Shown: one piece after another, positions 46,320 through 57,200 of the stretch
How positions within the stretch are numbered: the stretch's first letter is position 1
How the letters are laid out: each line of letters begins with the position of its first letter
Assembly (NCBI GenBank): GCA_030704615.1
Contig: CM060732.1
Span: forward strand, 17,670,001 to 17,734,000
Reading direction: 5' to 3'
DNA length: 64,000 nucleotides
DNA from: Takakia lepidozioides
Taxonomy: Eukaryota > Streptophyta > Takakiopsida > Takakiales > Takakiaceae
The notes under the pieces: generated by a model
The model's input: the letters and a program-made list of their open reading frames with translations, nothing else
Databases searched by the model: none
What the model was told of the DNA's origin: nothing
Made by a program: the position numbers and the translations under genes

Positions 46320-47270
46320 TGTGTGTGTGCATCAAATATGTCATTCAATAATTACATGTATGTGCGCAACGTACACGCATGCAAAGTTTCAAACCCAAAC
46401 AAAATCATTTGCCCCCCCAATGACGCATTCACCCTATCAACCAATTTTTGTTTATTAATGTGAAAGAAAATCCTCTCATGCCATTGCACCCAAACAAACG
46501 GATGTGGCTCAAGCTTCATTTTTTCCTACATGTGCTTAAATATGTGGCAACACTGTACAAAGATCCAGCAGGAAAAAAAAAAAAAAAAAAAAAATGCCTC
46601 CCCAACGACGCACTCACCCTTGCACCAATTTTGAATTAAATCGAATTTAAATGAATTTAAAAAAATATTTGCATTTAGAAAATATATGATTGCGGTTTTG
46701 AGGGGCGTAATGATTTTATTTTTAGCTCTATTTTGTTCTGTGACATCGGGCTTTGCACCACTACATCATGCAAAAAATGGGGGAAAAAAATAAGTGTGTT
46801 TCTAGGGTCACTTTTGCAAATCTCTCAAGAAGGGAGTGCAAATGAGAGAACAAAATCTGGTTATGGGTCCAAATGACTTTACTCACGCACATTGCATATG
46901 CTATCATGGCTTGAAAATGGAATAAAAAAAATCATCTGCAGGCGAAACACATTTTCCGTCTCTATGACACGTAGCTGCGTTCAACACTAGAATGACCCAT
47001 TGAATCAACTTGGTTCAAGCTCATATTTGGTCCACATGTGCATAAGTATGTTTAGATCACATATGCAAAGTTGCAACCCACACGAGCAACAAGAAAGTTT
47101 TAATCAATCGATTAATCGGATGTATACAAAGTACATCATGAGAATATCTACAATGCCCCTCTACGCGATCCCTGTCTCAAAGGAACCCTATTTCTATCAT
47201 ACACATCCCACTCACGCTGTAATCGAGGTCCCAATCATCCCGGGAGAACTCGTATGATGCAAATAGTTCG
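46320..47270. other. Intron-like AT-rich interior of the CACTA element
   Basis: No coding region is recognised. It contains an A run of 23 near 46570. It probably separates 5' exons at 47.4-48.8 kb from the main transposase exons. Confidence 0.4.
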
Positions 47271-47417
47271 CTGCCAGCCCTAATAGTCCTACTAGCACAT
47301 GTCATCACAAACATGTGCATCCCCTCACAGTATACTGACGTATGACCACAAAAGCTCTCATGCCCATCGCTTCGCTCGTCCCATACTACATTGGTTCTCC
47401 TAGGATGACCAAAAGAA

Positions 47418-48826
47418 CTATTGACCAGCCCAGCAACATTGCCGAAGATGTCGGGTCACCATCACAAAATCTGATCTCAATGGGAGACAACCCCGTCTAC
47501 GTACATCCTGTCCGTTGACACACAAAATGTAGGGTAGGATGTATGGGGCTTCGAGGCGTAATGTACGGAACTCCGCGGAGGTGTAGTATGGACCGTAGTA
47601 GGGAAACAAGTCCACCATGTTGTTTCTCCGAGGAGGAACCACAATATCATTGACCGTGAATAAACCCGACCCATAGCAGGGTCTGTAGCGGCTCTCACAA
47701 CATACCGTCTCCCCAATACTCGAACTCCACATTTTCTCGGATGGGGGTGGGAGGGTCGAGATGATTCCCCAACAACGAGGCTGGACGGTCCTCAGTAACA
47801 TAGTCCTATGCGCTTCCCATCGGGGGCGAGGATCCGGCTCAGGCCGCCCAAGCCGAAGGGGAGGAAACCTAGGGCGAAGCCGACCCCTCCTAGGGGTTCG
47901 GGGGCCACATGCATGTGGAGGTGGAGGTGGAGGTGGAGGTGGAGGTGGTTGAGGATGTAATGTCGGAGGTGCAGCCGGGGTACAACGTCCGGATCAGGTA
48001 CAACCGGAGGTGGATCAGGCAAAGAAACAGACGGGGGGGGGGGAGGCCACAATCAGGGGGACCGCCTGAGGAAACTGGAGGGGGGGGGGGGGGGGGGGGC
48101 TGCTCGTCGCCGGCCATACGCCTACGACACCTACGATACCCCCCCTACGCATCTCATCTACGTGCTGCTGGGGGAACCAACTGGTCACATCGGGCACATG
48201 CTCTGGCACAAATTCTGCAAGTAGACCGGCGCGAAATGCCTCTGTGCAATGTGATTGCGAGCTTGGGCATCAAGTCGTGGCTGCAATGTGCGTAGTGAAC
48301 GACGCATCAATACTTATGTCGTAATTTTGATTCATGTATGCTTACCAATCATACTATATTATTAGATAAACCTAAATGTACCTTAAATGAATGTTAATGA
48401 GAGGGGTGGGAAAAACACTCACCTTTGCCGCATCCGCAATCTTGTTCTTCTTGTAATGTTTTTTGACAACATGCGGTCGCCGCCTCGGTGGTCTGGTGCC
48501 GCCCGGCGGTATCCGTTCCCAACACTTAGTGCACCAACACTCAATCCTGTCGGGGGGGGTCAAAGGTGGACGTGGTTGGACGGGGTGGCCCGAGGGGCAA
48601 CCCGCGGCGCGCCCGACTCGATCCCGGAGTGTCAACATCCTCCGCATCACCTGAAATTTGGCCCCGGTCCCTTCTACGATTGTGCCCGGCAGCCTGTATT
48701 GGATCAGGTGCAATGGGTGCCTCCTCGCCACGAAAAATGGTCGCTCTAGGGCCACAATCGATATGTGGTACTACCTCCCCATCCTCGAGGGAGACGGGTC
48801 GATGTTTCCTCACCATCCCATCCTAA
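47418..48826 (-). CDS. Putative 5' exons of the CACTA transposase or an accessory gene
   Basis: The minus-strand frames near 48816-48372 give MVRKHRPVSLEDGEVVPHID in one frame and CWCTKCWERIPPGGTRPP with a basic RRRPHVVKKHYKK tail in another. A CxxC pair followed by a basic helix is common at the N-terminus of TNP2-like proteins. Proline-rich low-complexity frames (47.9-48.2 kb) come from the GGTGGA and poly-G tracts. A further frame at 47801-47418 has no recognised domain. I cannot decide between first exons of the transposase and a separate TNPA-like gene. Confidence 0.4.
47914..47948. repeat. GGTGGA hexanucleotide microsatellite
   Basis: GGTGGA is repeated about six times. It lies inside the CACTA element. 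Confidence 0.9.
48077..48100. repeat. Long poly-G tract
   Basis: A run of more than 20 consecutive G follows CTGGA. Such a run could form G-quadruplexes and is prone to sequencing error in length. Confidence 0.9.
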
Positions 48827-49074
48827 TTAACACACACACACCAACACTTTCATTTCTCAAAAAAACCGTTGGCAAAAAAACCCTATGCCTCAGCCTCGGG
48901 GCTTTCAAAATTGGTAACCAAAGGCGGAGCATCCTATGGTGCTAGAGCCCAAGACAATAAATCCTTCCTCTCGTTCTATCTTCAGGATGCTCACACTATG
49001 GAAAAATTTTGTTGAGACCCAGCGCTTTGCGATTATCAGATTGAACCACATTTTGGGTATGTGAATCCTAATTA

Positions 49075-49444
49075 CACCGTTTATCCTTTTAACCCCAAAA
49101 CCCACCACCATAAAGAAAAGCAAACACCCTAACCCAGTACCATATGAAATAAATAAATAAAAACTAAGAAACCCAAAAGGCCCTAAACCCTAAATCCAGA
49201 AAGGCCGGCCGTCGCCTCCTGCGACACCCTGGCGTCGCATTGGACGACGTTTTTTTTTATTTTTTTACTGGGGGTCGCACCCCGCGACGGACAGCCGTCG
49301 CGGGGGCGACGTGTTTTTTTATTTATGGGGCCGGGGTCGCAAGAAACGACGGCCAGCCGTCGCAATATTCATTTTTACATTTCAAAAAAGGGCGGGCGCA
49401 GGCGTGCGACGGCCGGGCGCCGCGCCTTTTTTTTTCCCTAAGTG
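49075..49444. repeat. Right terminal/subterminal inverted repeat of the CACTA element
   Basis: CCATAAAGAAAAGCAAACAC and CCTAACCCAGTACCATATG are the inverted copy of the block near 42465-42505. Outward lie GC-rich units such as GACGGCCAGCCGTCGC like those at the left end, then CCCTAAGTG. Confidence 0.85.
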
Positions 49445-50560
49445 CTTCAAGCATCTCTTTCCCCTCCCGTTTTCGTTTGTTCTTTGGGAGAGAGGTAGTT
49501 CAGAGAGTGGGGTTTAGGGTGGAGGAGAAACGCACCTGCTGCTGAGCCGAGGTGGTCGCAAGGCCCCAAGGAGTTTGCCCCAACGCCGCTCCAACGCCCA
49601 AGGTAAGCACCGCCTCCTCCCTCACTTTCTGTCTTTCTTTCTTGCCCTAAGCACGGGCTGATGTCTCTCTCCCCTGTGTGGAGGAACGCCGCGCAGAGGC
49701 GCGACCTAACGAGCTGAAGAGAGAGAGAGAGCCGTGGTGAGCGGGGAGAGACGCCCTGCAGCGGCGGGGACCCGCGCCGCTGGCAGCCGCGACAACCGCA
49801 GCAGCTCGCCGCACCAGCTCGCTTCAACAGCAGCAGCAGAGGTACGTCAGGGAAATTGCACTCTCCTTTCCTCTCTGCTACTTCTGTTTACTGTTCAAAG
49901 GTAGTCTTCCTGCCCTGACTTTAAATTTAGGTCTAGTGCCAAGAGTGGATAGACCTTGAGCGCATCCATGATGTCCTCCCCCCATGTCTCAGACTAGAAA
50001 CAGGTTCAGGGAAGTTTTCTTCCTAACTTCATTTCATCGGACAATTTTTTCGGTAACAAACATGGCTTTGGACACTACATCTCTCTAAGTCAGGTTTTAT
50101 CCAGCAAGGTCAAGAGTTGCGGGTCCAGATTCAGATCCTTGAGAATCTCTTTTTACTCTCTTCTCCCCAGGGCTCACCCTGTTTGACAGGGGCGGTCTTG
50201 TTTCCAAGATATAGAGTCGATTAACTTAGGATATCTTGGTTTTGGACATATGTTGCAGCTGAACCCCACCATCTAACCTTGAATTTAGGGTGTCGGGAGC
50301 TTAAAAGAGCAGCAGCACAGAAGAAGAGGAAGATATACATGTCATGTCAAGACATGGACAAGACCACTAAGGTCATTGTCCATTGAAAGACAGCAGCCCT
50401 TTACAGGGCACCATCTAACAATCACTTCTATGTTTACCATCTCATTTGAATATCCCATTATATTTCAGGGTATCTGAAAAAACAGGGTGGGAGGGTGAGA
50501 TTCTTGGTCAATCATATTATGAAAGCACCATAGTTTGACATACAACGATCACCACCATAC
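49445..50560. other. No gene recognised between the CACTA element and the transposase fragment
   Basis: CT-rich and AG-rich sequence with donor-like CAAGGTAAGC (about 49600) and AGAGGTACGTC (about 49841), which would fit a 5' untranslated exon region, but no coding frame with recognisable motifs is found. Confidence 0.3.
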
Positions 50561-50580
50561 TTGCCGATTGTAACATCATT

Positions 50581-51096
50581 TCAAAAACCAGATTGCAGGT
50601 CTGGAGATAAATCTCGAGAGCCAAGCACATAGTACTTTGGATGATGCGTTGTGCCAGTCCAATCCGTCTCGTTTCTTCCGCCCTCTTTGGAGAGAAAGTG
50701 GAAGCAGGTGGGATTGAGGCACCTCAGCTTCCCCGCACAGAGGACATATCGTACACGAACACCATCAGCAATTTTCGTGCTACTGGTCTTCGTCACACAC
50801 CAGGGGTGTCCGTCATGCTTTCGATCCATGTCTGTTAACATCCCGGAGGCTTTGTTTGACGAAGAAACAGGTGGAAACTCGAAGATGACATTGCCATCGA
50901 CTTCGGGAGGCAGAAAAGTTACCTTTCTGACTGGGAATTTGGCATAGTCGAGAGCAGCCAGCTCGGAGTGAGAACCATCGAGGTGATGTTGTCGTAGGAG
51001 CTGCACAATGGACCGGGTTGGAGTTATGCTCGAGGGCACATTCGTAGCACCGACAGAGACGTCCATGCCGGATTTGAACGACCGTGTGGAGGACAT
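50581..51096 (-). pseudogene. N-terminal fragment of a MULE-like transposase
   Basis: The minus-strand frame begins MSSTRSFKSGMDVSVGATN and contains FPVRKVTFLPPEVDGNVIFE, then a zinc-binding stretch LRCLNPTCFHF with NETDWTGTTHHP. The same stretch occurs at 63.9-64.0 kb (CFSPTCFHF and NETDWTGTAHQP), where it leads into a transposase domain. A donor-like GTACTATG follows HHPK, after which nothing matches. This copy therefore supplies the N-terminal region missing at the window edge and is itself cut off. The RNase H-like catalytic part is absent. Confidence 0.6.
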
Positions 51097-51269
51097 GGGT
51101 ACCTCAATGCAATCATCTTCCTCGTCGAAATGTCGAATACGTCCACACGAGAAGCTATGGAGGGTCTTGACGGTCCAGGTCGGGAATGATTATCGTTGCA
51201 TACCTCTCTGTTGGCAGTGGCCGCCTCTCGGTTTCCGGACTCCTTTGTGGATGGTGGGCAGCGACTGAT

Positions 51270-51830
51270 TCGGAAAGGGAATGGGCATTCCACAGCTCGG
51301 TACAGGATGGTGTCTGACGGGGGAACGTGCCATTCGATTCCGCAACCTCCGTCGTTACCTAGCACAACAATGGTCTCGTCAACCTGTCCAGGAACATCCT
51401 TCCTTTCTTCTTCCAAATAAACTGTGCCCGGTTTGAGCTTGAATTTGGAACAAAGGTAAGTTTCAGTCACTCTGCAAAGTCCTCCTCGTTTGGGATCCAG
51501 GCTCTCCCAAGTTGCGGAGGACAGCAAACTATAGCGTAGGAATTCGGAGCCATCGAACACCGCACGAGTTGGCAAGTGCGAGGTTCAGTAAGCGACAGAC
51601 CAAGGCTCACAGGCACCATCTAAGGGATCTGCGGAGTCCATCGACGATGGAAGTCGCACATTGAAGTGGAAAGTATTGTTTCAAGCTACATGCATGAAGG
51701 TGGGAGGTTTGATTCCATAGCCAGTAAATATGACAATGATGGCCGATTCGGCGACGAAATAACATCTCCTGACAGTTTCTCCTGAGGGTGGATCCAGCAG
51801 TATTCTCGGTGCAGACAGGAACGTTCGCAC
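51270..51830 (-). pseudogene. Decayed third member of the X protein family
   Basis: The minus-strand sequence reads RRCYFVAESAIIVIFTGYG near 51770, a stop near 51690, and then LRYSLLSSATWESLDPKRGG and DTILYRAVECPF near 51540-51270. These align in order with DYAMYSATSGDIVIWYTDY, LRWNCCHWTWVDSIGE and ELVLRAVEVPL of the intact member at 61405-61968. The break between the two halves may be an intron or damage. It runs on into another frame that overlaps the start of the transposase fragment. Function unknown. Confidence 0.55.
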
Positions 51831-51959
51831 GACAATTCCACTCAATTCAGACAAAAACGGTCAGACAACCAAGTTGTGCTCATCAAGACTGACCGCAATG
51901 TTGTTTCGGAACAATGCAACCCATTCAGGTTCCAGATTTCCCGTCCCGAGTGATTCTTT

Positions 51960-53655
51960 CGATTGCTGGTGGACGAAATACGGCGCCGCATTTCCGTTTT
52001 GCTTCTTGGTCATGCACCAGAGCGACGGAAATGCGGCACCGAGTTTCCGTCCGGAGGAAACCTTTATACTCTCCAGAACGGAAATGCGGTACCGCATTTC
52101 CGTTCTGATTGAGAATTATGAACAACGGGAACAGAAATGCGGCACCGCATTTCCGTCCGAGTCGCACTTTTCCGACATTCCAGAACGGAAATGCGGCGCC
52201 GCATTTCCATTTTGTATCTGATGCATGGAGCTGAGGGATAGAAATGCTGCAGCACATTTCCGTCCTTAAAAGACATTCATACTCTCCATAACGGAAATGC
52301 GGTACCGCATTTCCATCCACCAAGCACGGTATGTGAAGGTGGAACGGAAATGCGGTACCGCATTTCCGTTCTGATTGAGAATTATGAACAACGGGAACAG
52401 AAATGCGGCACCGCATTTCCGTCCGAGTCGCACTTTCCGACATTCCAGAACGGAAATGCGGCGCCGCATTTCCATTTTGTATCTGATGCATGGAGCCGAG
52501 TGCGATTCCGACAGCTTCATACAGCGCAATTCCGACCGCTTGAGACATTCATACTATCCAGAACGGAAATGCGGTACCGCATTTCCGTTCTGACTGAAAA
52601 TCGTGAACCATCTGAACTGAAATGCGGCAGCGTATTTCCATCCGAGTCGCACCTACCAACATTCCAGAACGGAAATGCGGTACCGCATTTCCGTTCTGAC
52701 TGAAAATCGTGAACCATCGGAACTGAAATGCGGCAACGCATTTCCATCCGAGTCGCACCTCCCAACATTCCAGAACGGAATGTATTAGATTCAAAAGGGA
52801 AATGCGGCACCGCATTTCCGTTCTGATGAAATATCCTGAAACATCGGAACTGAAATGCGGTACCGCATTTCCGTCGGAGTCGCACCTTCCGACATTCCAA
52901 AACGGAAATGCGGCGCCGCATTTCCGTTTTGTATGTGAGGCATGGAGCTGTGGAACGAAAATGCGGCACAGCATTTCCGCCAGCGTCAGACGTTAATACT
53001 CTACAGAACGGAAATGCGGTACCGCATTTCCGTTCTGACTGAAAATCGTGCGCAACGGGAACAGAAATGCGGCACCGCATTTCCGTCCGAGTCGCACCTT
53101 CCGACATTCTAGAACGGAAATGCGGCGCCGCATTTCCGTTTTGTATATGGGGCCTGGAGCTGTGCTACGGAAATGTGTTGCCGCATTTCCATCCACCAAA
53201 CTTTCGAGACCGGAAATGCGGCACCGCATTTCTGTCCAGGTGAGACCTCTATACTTTCCCGAACGGAAATGTGGCACGGCATTTCCATTCATCAACTAAC
53301 GTATGTGAAGGGGGAACGGAAATGCGGTACCGCATTTCCGTTCACATTGAAAATCATGAACCACGGGAACTGAAATGTTGTGCCTCATTCCCGTCCGAAT
53401 CGCACCTTTCGACATTCCAGAACGGAAATGCGGCGCCGCATTTCCCTTTTGAATCTCATACATGGAGCTGTGGGACGGAAATGCGGCACCGTATTTCCGT
53501 TCAACAACTAAGGTATGTGAAGGTGGAACGGAAATGCGGTGCCGCATTTTCTTCCAACAAGTACGGATGTGTAGCTTCGTGATGGTACTTAACGGAAATG
53601 CGGCGCCGCATTCGCATTTTCGCTCCAACTCATCAGACGCTGGGACGGAAATGCC
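51960..53655. repeat. Regular array of about 30 palindromes at about 53-bp spacing
   Basis: Each unit has arms GGAAATGCGG and CCGCATTTCC around a two-base centre that is TA, CA or CG, so many are perfect 22-bp palindromes. Start-to-start distance is close to 53 bp (for example near 52077, 52130, 52185, 52237, 52288, 52340, 52395, 52447). Spacers of about 27-31 bp recur in a fixed order, such as GATTGAGAATTATGAACAAC, then CCGAGTCGCAC...CGACATTCC, then TTGTATCTGATGCATGGAGC. This gives a higher-order unit of five, about 263 bp. No protein is encoded; long frames on both strands are by-products. Confidence 0.95.
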
Positions 53656-53964
53656 TTGAAATGTGAACACGTGGAGCAACGGAATTGCTGCACATGTCGG
53701 CACTCTATCTGACTGAAGGGGCATGAGGCGGCGCGGCCTGACCGTTGGATAATGATGTTTGTTTTTCGGACGGCAGGCGTACCCTCAACGATTCGAATTT
53801 CGTAATGACGCAAACTCCACGAGGAGACACTTTCGTCCAACCCTTTCGAACCCAAGTGGTGCATCACCGCCGTTTCATCTACTTTTGTCGTGTCTCCTCA
53901 GTCACCCCTCTCGCGCCCTTTCCATCTGCACTCTTTGCCCCTTTTCCCTCTCTCTGTTCTTCTT

Positions 53965-54232
53965 ATGCTCGAACCTGAGAGGGGGGGAGTTCGTGCACCA
54001 GACAGGAGACCTCGTCGCAAGCTCCGGAAATTATACTTCGGACGTAGGCCAATGCCGAAGGGGAGGAAGCAGATGCGTCTACAGGAGGAGATTGCCATCT
54101 CCGAGCAGCAGGCCACTCAGGCAACCCAGCCACCAGTGAGAGCTCCATGCGATCGGGCTGCGCGCAGCTGATCGAGCACCGAACCCCCCATTTTGCTTCT
54201 GTAATTCTTAGACTGAATGCTAGGAGACTTGA
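53965..54232 (+). other. Possible first exon and leader of the methyltransferase-like gene
   Basis: A frame from the ATG at 53965 encodes a very basic peptide (RRPRRKLRKLYFGRRPMPKG) followed by QATQATQPP, with a donor-like CCA|GTGAGAG at 54136. The acceptor CCTAACAG at 54260 does not keep its frame, so either it is a leader exon or the gene starts at 54233. The basic stretch would suit nuclear or DNA targeting. Confidence 0.35.
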
Positions 54233-57200
54233 ATGCAGAACATGTTTGCATGCCTAACAGGAAAGGTGGACGTGCTGGAGGGATCGCAGGAATCCGAAGA
54301 GCCGCAGGAAGAGTCCGAGGAGCTAGCTGCAGCACGTACACCCACCCGATCCCCGAGCGCGGGTATTCCTGCCGGGCCTAGCCCTGTGCGATTCAAAGAC
54401 GCGTCTTCGAAGGGCAAGTTCAAAGCCCCAGAGATCGACTCGCGTTCTTCGGTCATGGAGAATCGCCAGCAGGGGTCGGGCCCTTCTCCAGCAAAGTCGA
54501 AGAAGAAGCAGCCCGTCCCTCTACTGGCTTCTGAACCGGCTCAGGCCGATTCACCCCCCCCAACGCGAATGAAGCAGCAGGGTAAAGACAGATTCAATTG
54601 CAGCAGACACCTTCACCTGCAAGGATGAGGAAGCAGAAGGCAATCAGGGCGACGGGCGAACAATCTCCCGCAAAACCGCTTCCACGAGCTGAAGCTCAGT
54701 TCCTGGAGGATTTCCCGCCTGCAGATGTTGGGGCCGACTCTGCTGCAGCGAAGGCAATGGGATCGACCGTTGATCTCGATTTGGTACCGGAGGAGGGTGC
54801 TGCCGCTGAACGTTCGCAGCAAGACCTCACCACCGATGAGCAAGCAGGCCCGGAGGAGGCCTCTGCAATGGCAGAATTGCCCGCAGACAGGCCCCAGAGT
54901 GCAGCTCCAGTTGAGGATGCTCCAGCTGCTCAGCCACTACCGGCACCTACAGACATGTCTCCGGAGGATTTCAAAAGTGCAGCGGATAAAATGTTGGAGG
55001 AGACACACAGTAGCATTGGCAGAGTTCTGGGCAGCAGGGTATTCCAGCGGACTCTTCGAATCCCACTCTGTCGCATGGTCTCCCTTCCCATCGTCAGGCA
55101 GGCCCTTCCCGGAGATGTGGATAAGCTCAAGTTCGCATTTCGAGAAGGGTACCGTCTGGGATCGGCAGCGTTTTACGTTTCCATTGAGAATGAGGACGGC
55201 GAAACTCGTGGACCCACTGCCGATGAATTGTCAACGTGGGATACCCACTGGCACACTCGCAACGACGAATTCGAGGCGACGCTGAAGGGTGATCCAGACT
55301 TCGGCCATATGTCGGGTAAAATGTTCTTTGTGTGGGACGGGAATCACCGACTTCTCGCCTGGTGGGAGTACATCAAGCAGAACCATGCCAAGCACATTGG
55401 CTGGCATTACATGGTGGAGTGTGTCATCCTCAAGGTGAAGGCGGCAGACTCCTCCCTGCTCAAGAATGCCATGGCGGACCTCAACTCGTAAGATACTCAT
55501 ACCCTCCCTAGCACGTTCGAAATGCGGTGCCGCATTTCGGTTTCCATTCTGGTTTGTTTCCGTGCTTCCGTGTACTGAACTGGAGAGTGTGCCTTGCAGG
55601 GTCACTGAGAATGCGTACGTGCATACCCACATGGCACATATGCTGTACAGGGTGAGGAAAACTGGTCTCACTGATCCGCAGATGTTTGCGGAAATGCTGG
55701 AGCCCGAGCTCATTCAGAAAGCCGTTGCAAAAACAGACCGGACATGGTATCGTCTCACTATGGATGGAATGGTGGAGGTGATATACGAAGTAAGTCGTCC
55801 TCCAATTTCCCTCTGCTCATCCTTCCCCAATTTCAGTAATGTTTCCACATGAATCGAATGTAACGCTTCTGCATGTTTTTGTTGGCAGTCAAACATCAAG
55901 CTGGATTTGGCCCATGCCAAACGCTTCTTCATGGAAAGTGAGGGGCAGGTCAAAACGTTGCAGTCATTGACTGAGCACTTGAAGGAAGCCGGTGTCAAGT
56001 CCAGAACCAAATACAAGTCAAAGCTTGTGAAGCTGGTGGCAATTGCAGATCCGGCACTTGGAAAGGACTTCATCCCCGAGATTGCAAAACACTATTCTCG
56101 GGCCATGCAGCCGACCATGCAATTGGAGAAACTGCATCACCTCTCAACGGCATGTGTGGAGGCGAAAGAGAAGGTGAGGTTTCAATGCACTGAAGTTCCT
56201 TCCTAGCAATAGCCACTCTCTTCCAGCTCCTGACATTGGATCGGAAATGGCAGACACGGTGGCTGTCGATCTGGAATGCATCCGAGAGCATAAGGACAAT
56301 GTGGTCTTTTCCACTCGAAGTTTCCGACCCTGCAGTGGATGTGTGGCTCAACCGTATGACTTGGTGGTTCCAGGTAATTCAAGGTACTTCCCCAGATTTG
56401 CTTTTCTGACATGAATTCCCTGAACTGCTACGTGACAATGGATTTGGGAATCGCAGGTAATGTCGAATGCGAAGGAGCAAGTCGTAATGCACACAAATTC
56501 GTTCGGCTTGTACGTCAAATGGGATGGAACACAGACATTGGAAGACTACGTGACACGTTTCAGATGTGCGTACAAGGACAACCTTTTCGCCAGAGAGCTA
56601 CAGACAGCAAGAAGGAGCGTGGAGTTTACACATCAGGAGGGAGCGGGGAAAGCTGCAATGCGAATTGTTTACAGGTGAAGCACAGCTGCCCTTGTATGCG
56701 AAGCCTGGTTACGAGGTTTGTCTCGGAAATGCGGCACCGCATTCGCATTTTATGTTTTCGGTGGCACTCTGCGAGTAGGTTGGTCTCAACTTTTGCTCAC
56801 GCATGCTGACTGCCTTGCAGGTATATGAAATACGTGCTCCTTCAGACAGGGGCCCTGGCTCAAGAGCCCCCGTTCTTCATGGCTTGGACCGTGGCGGGCC
56901 CAAGCTGTGTCTACACACCCGAGATGCAGAAACAATGGCATCCCGCGCATCTCGTTGGATGCCCGTGGTACCTGGACATGTCTGGCGGTATTGTTGACGA
57001 GTCTGAGAAAGATCTGCACGCCTTGGCAGAAGAGAAGAGAAAGGAAAGACGTGTCCCTGCTGGGCCAAAGTCGGCAAAGGAATCTGCTGCTCTGGAAGAA
57101 TCCAGAAAGGCAGCTGAGATGGCACAAAAGACGGTGGATGCAGCTGTGCAGGCCCAACAGAAGGGGTCGAAGAAGAGGACTCGCCAGCAAGGAGCAGCTG

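Larger units (their letters stand above)
41800..49444 (-). mobile_element. CACTA (En/Spm) DNA transposon
   Basis: The left end is CACTACAGCAAATGGGG at 41800. The right end is most likely CCCTAAGTG at 49444 (CACTTAGGG on the minus strand). Long subterminal regions are inverted copies of each other. The interior encodes a TNP2-type transposase on the minus strand. The right terminus is not a perfect CACTA and the 3-base flanks (CCC and CTT) do not match, so the exact end or the target duplication has changed. Confidence 0.85.

Noticed and set aside
47890-48295. Proline-rich or glycine-rich proteins at 47.9-48.3 kb
   Set aside because: The frames come from GGTGGA and poly-G tracts and are unlikely to be independent genes.
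51874-53582. Long repetitive open frames on both strands across the palindrome array
   Set aside because: They encode only the translated repeat (such as MRYRISV and GNAAPHF) in several frames on both strands; they follow from the repeat length and are not genes.
51960-53655. A bacterial CRISPR array
   Set aside because: Spacing and palindromic repeats look similar, but the spacers are not unique: the same few recur in a fixed order, repeats vary at the centre, no cas genes are near, and the context is a plant nuclear genome.
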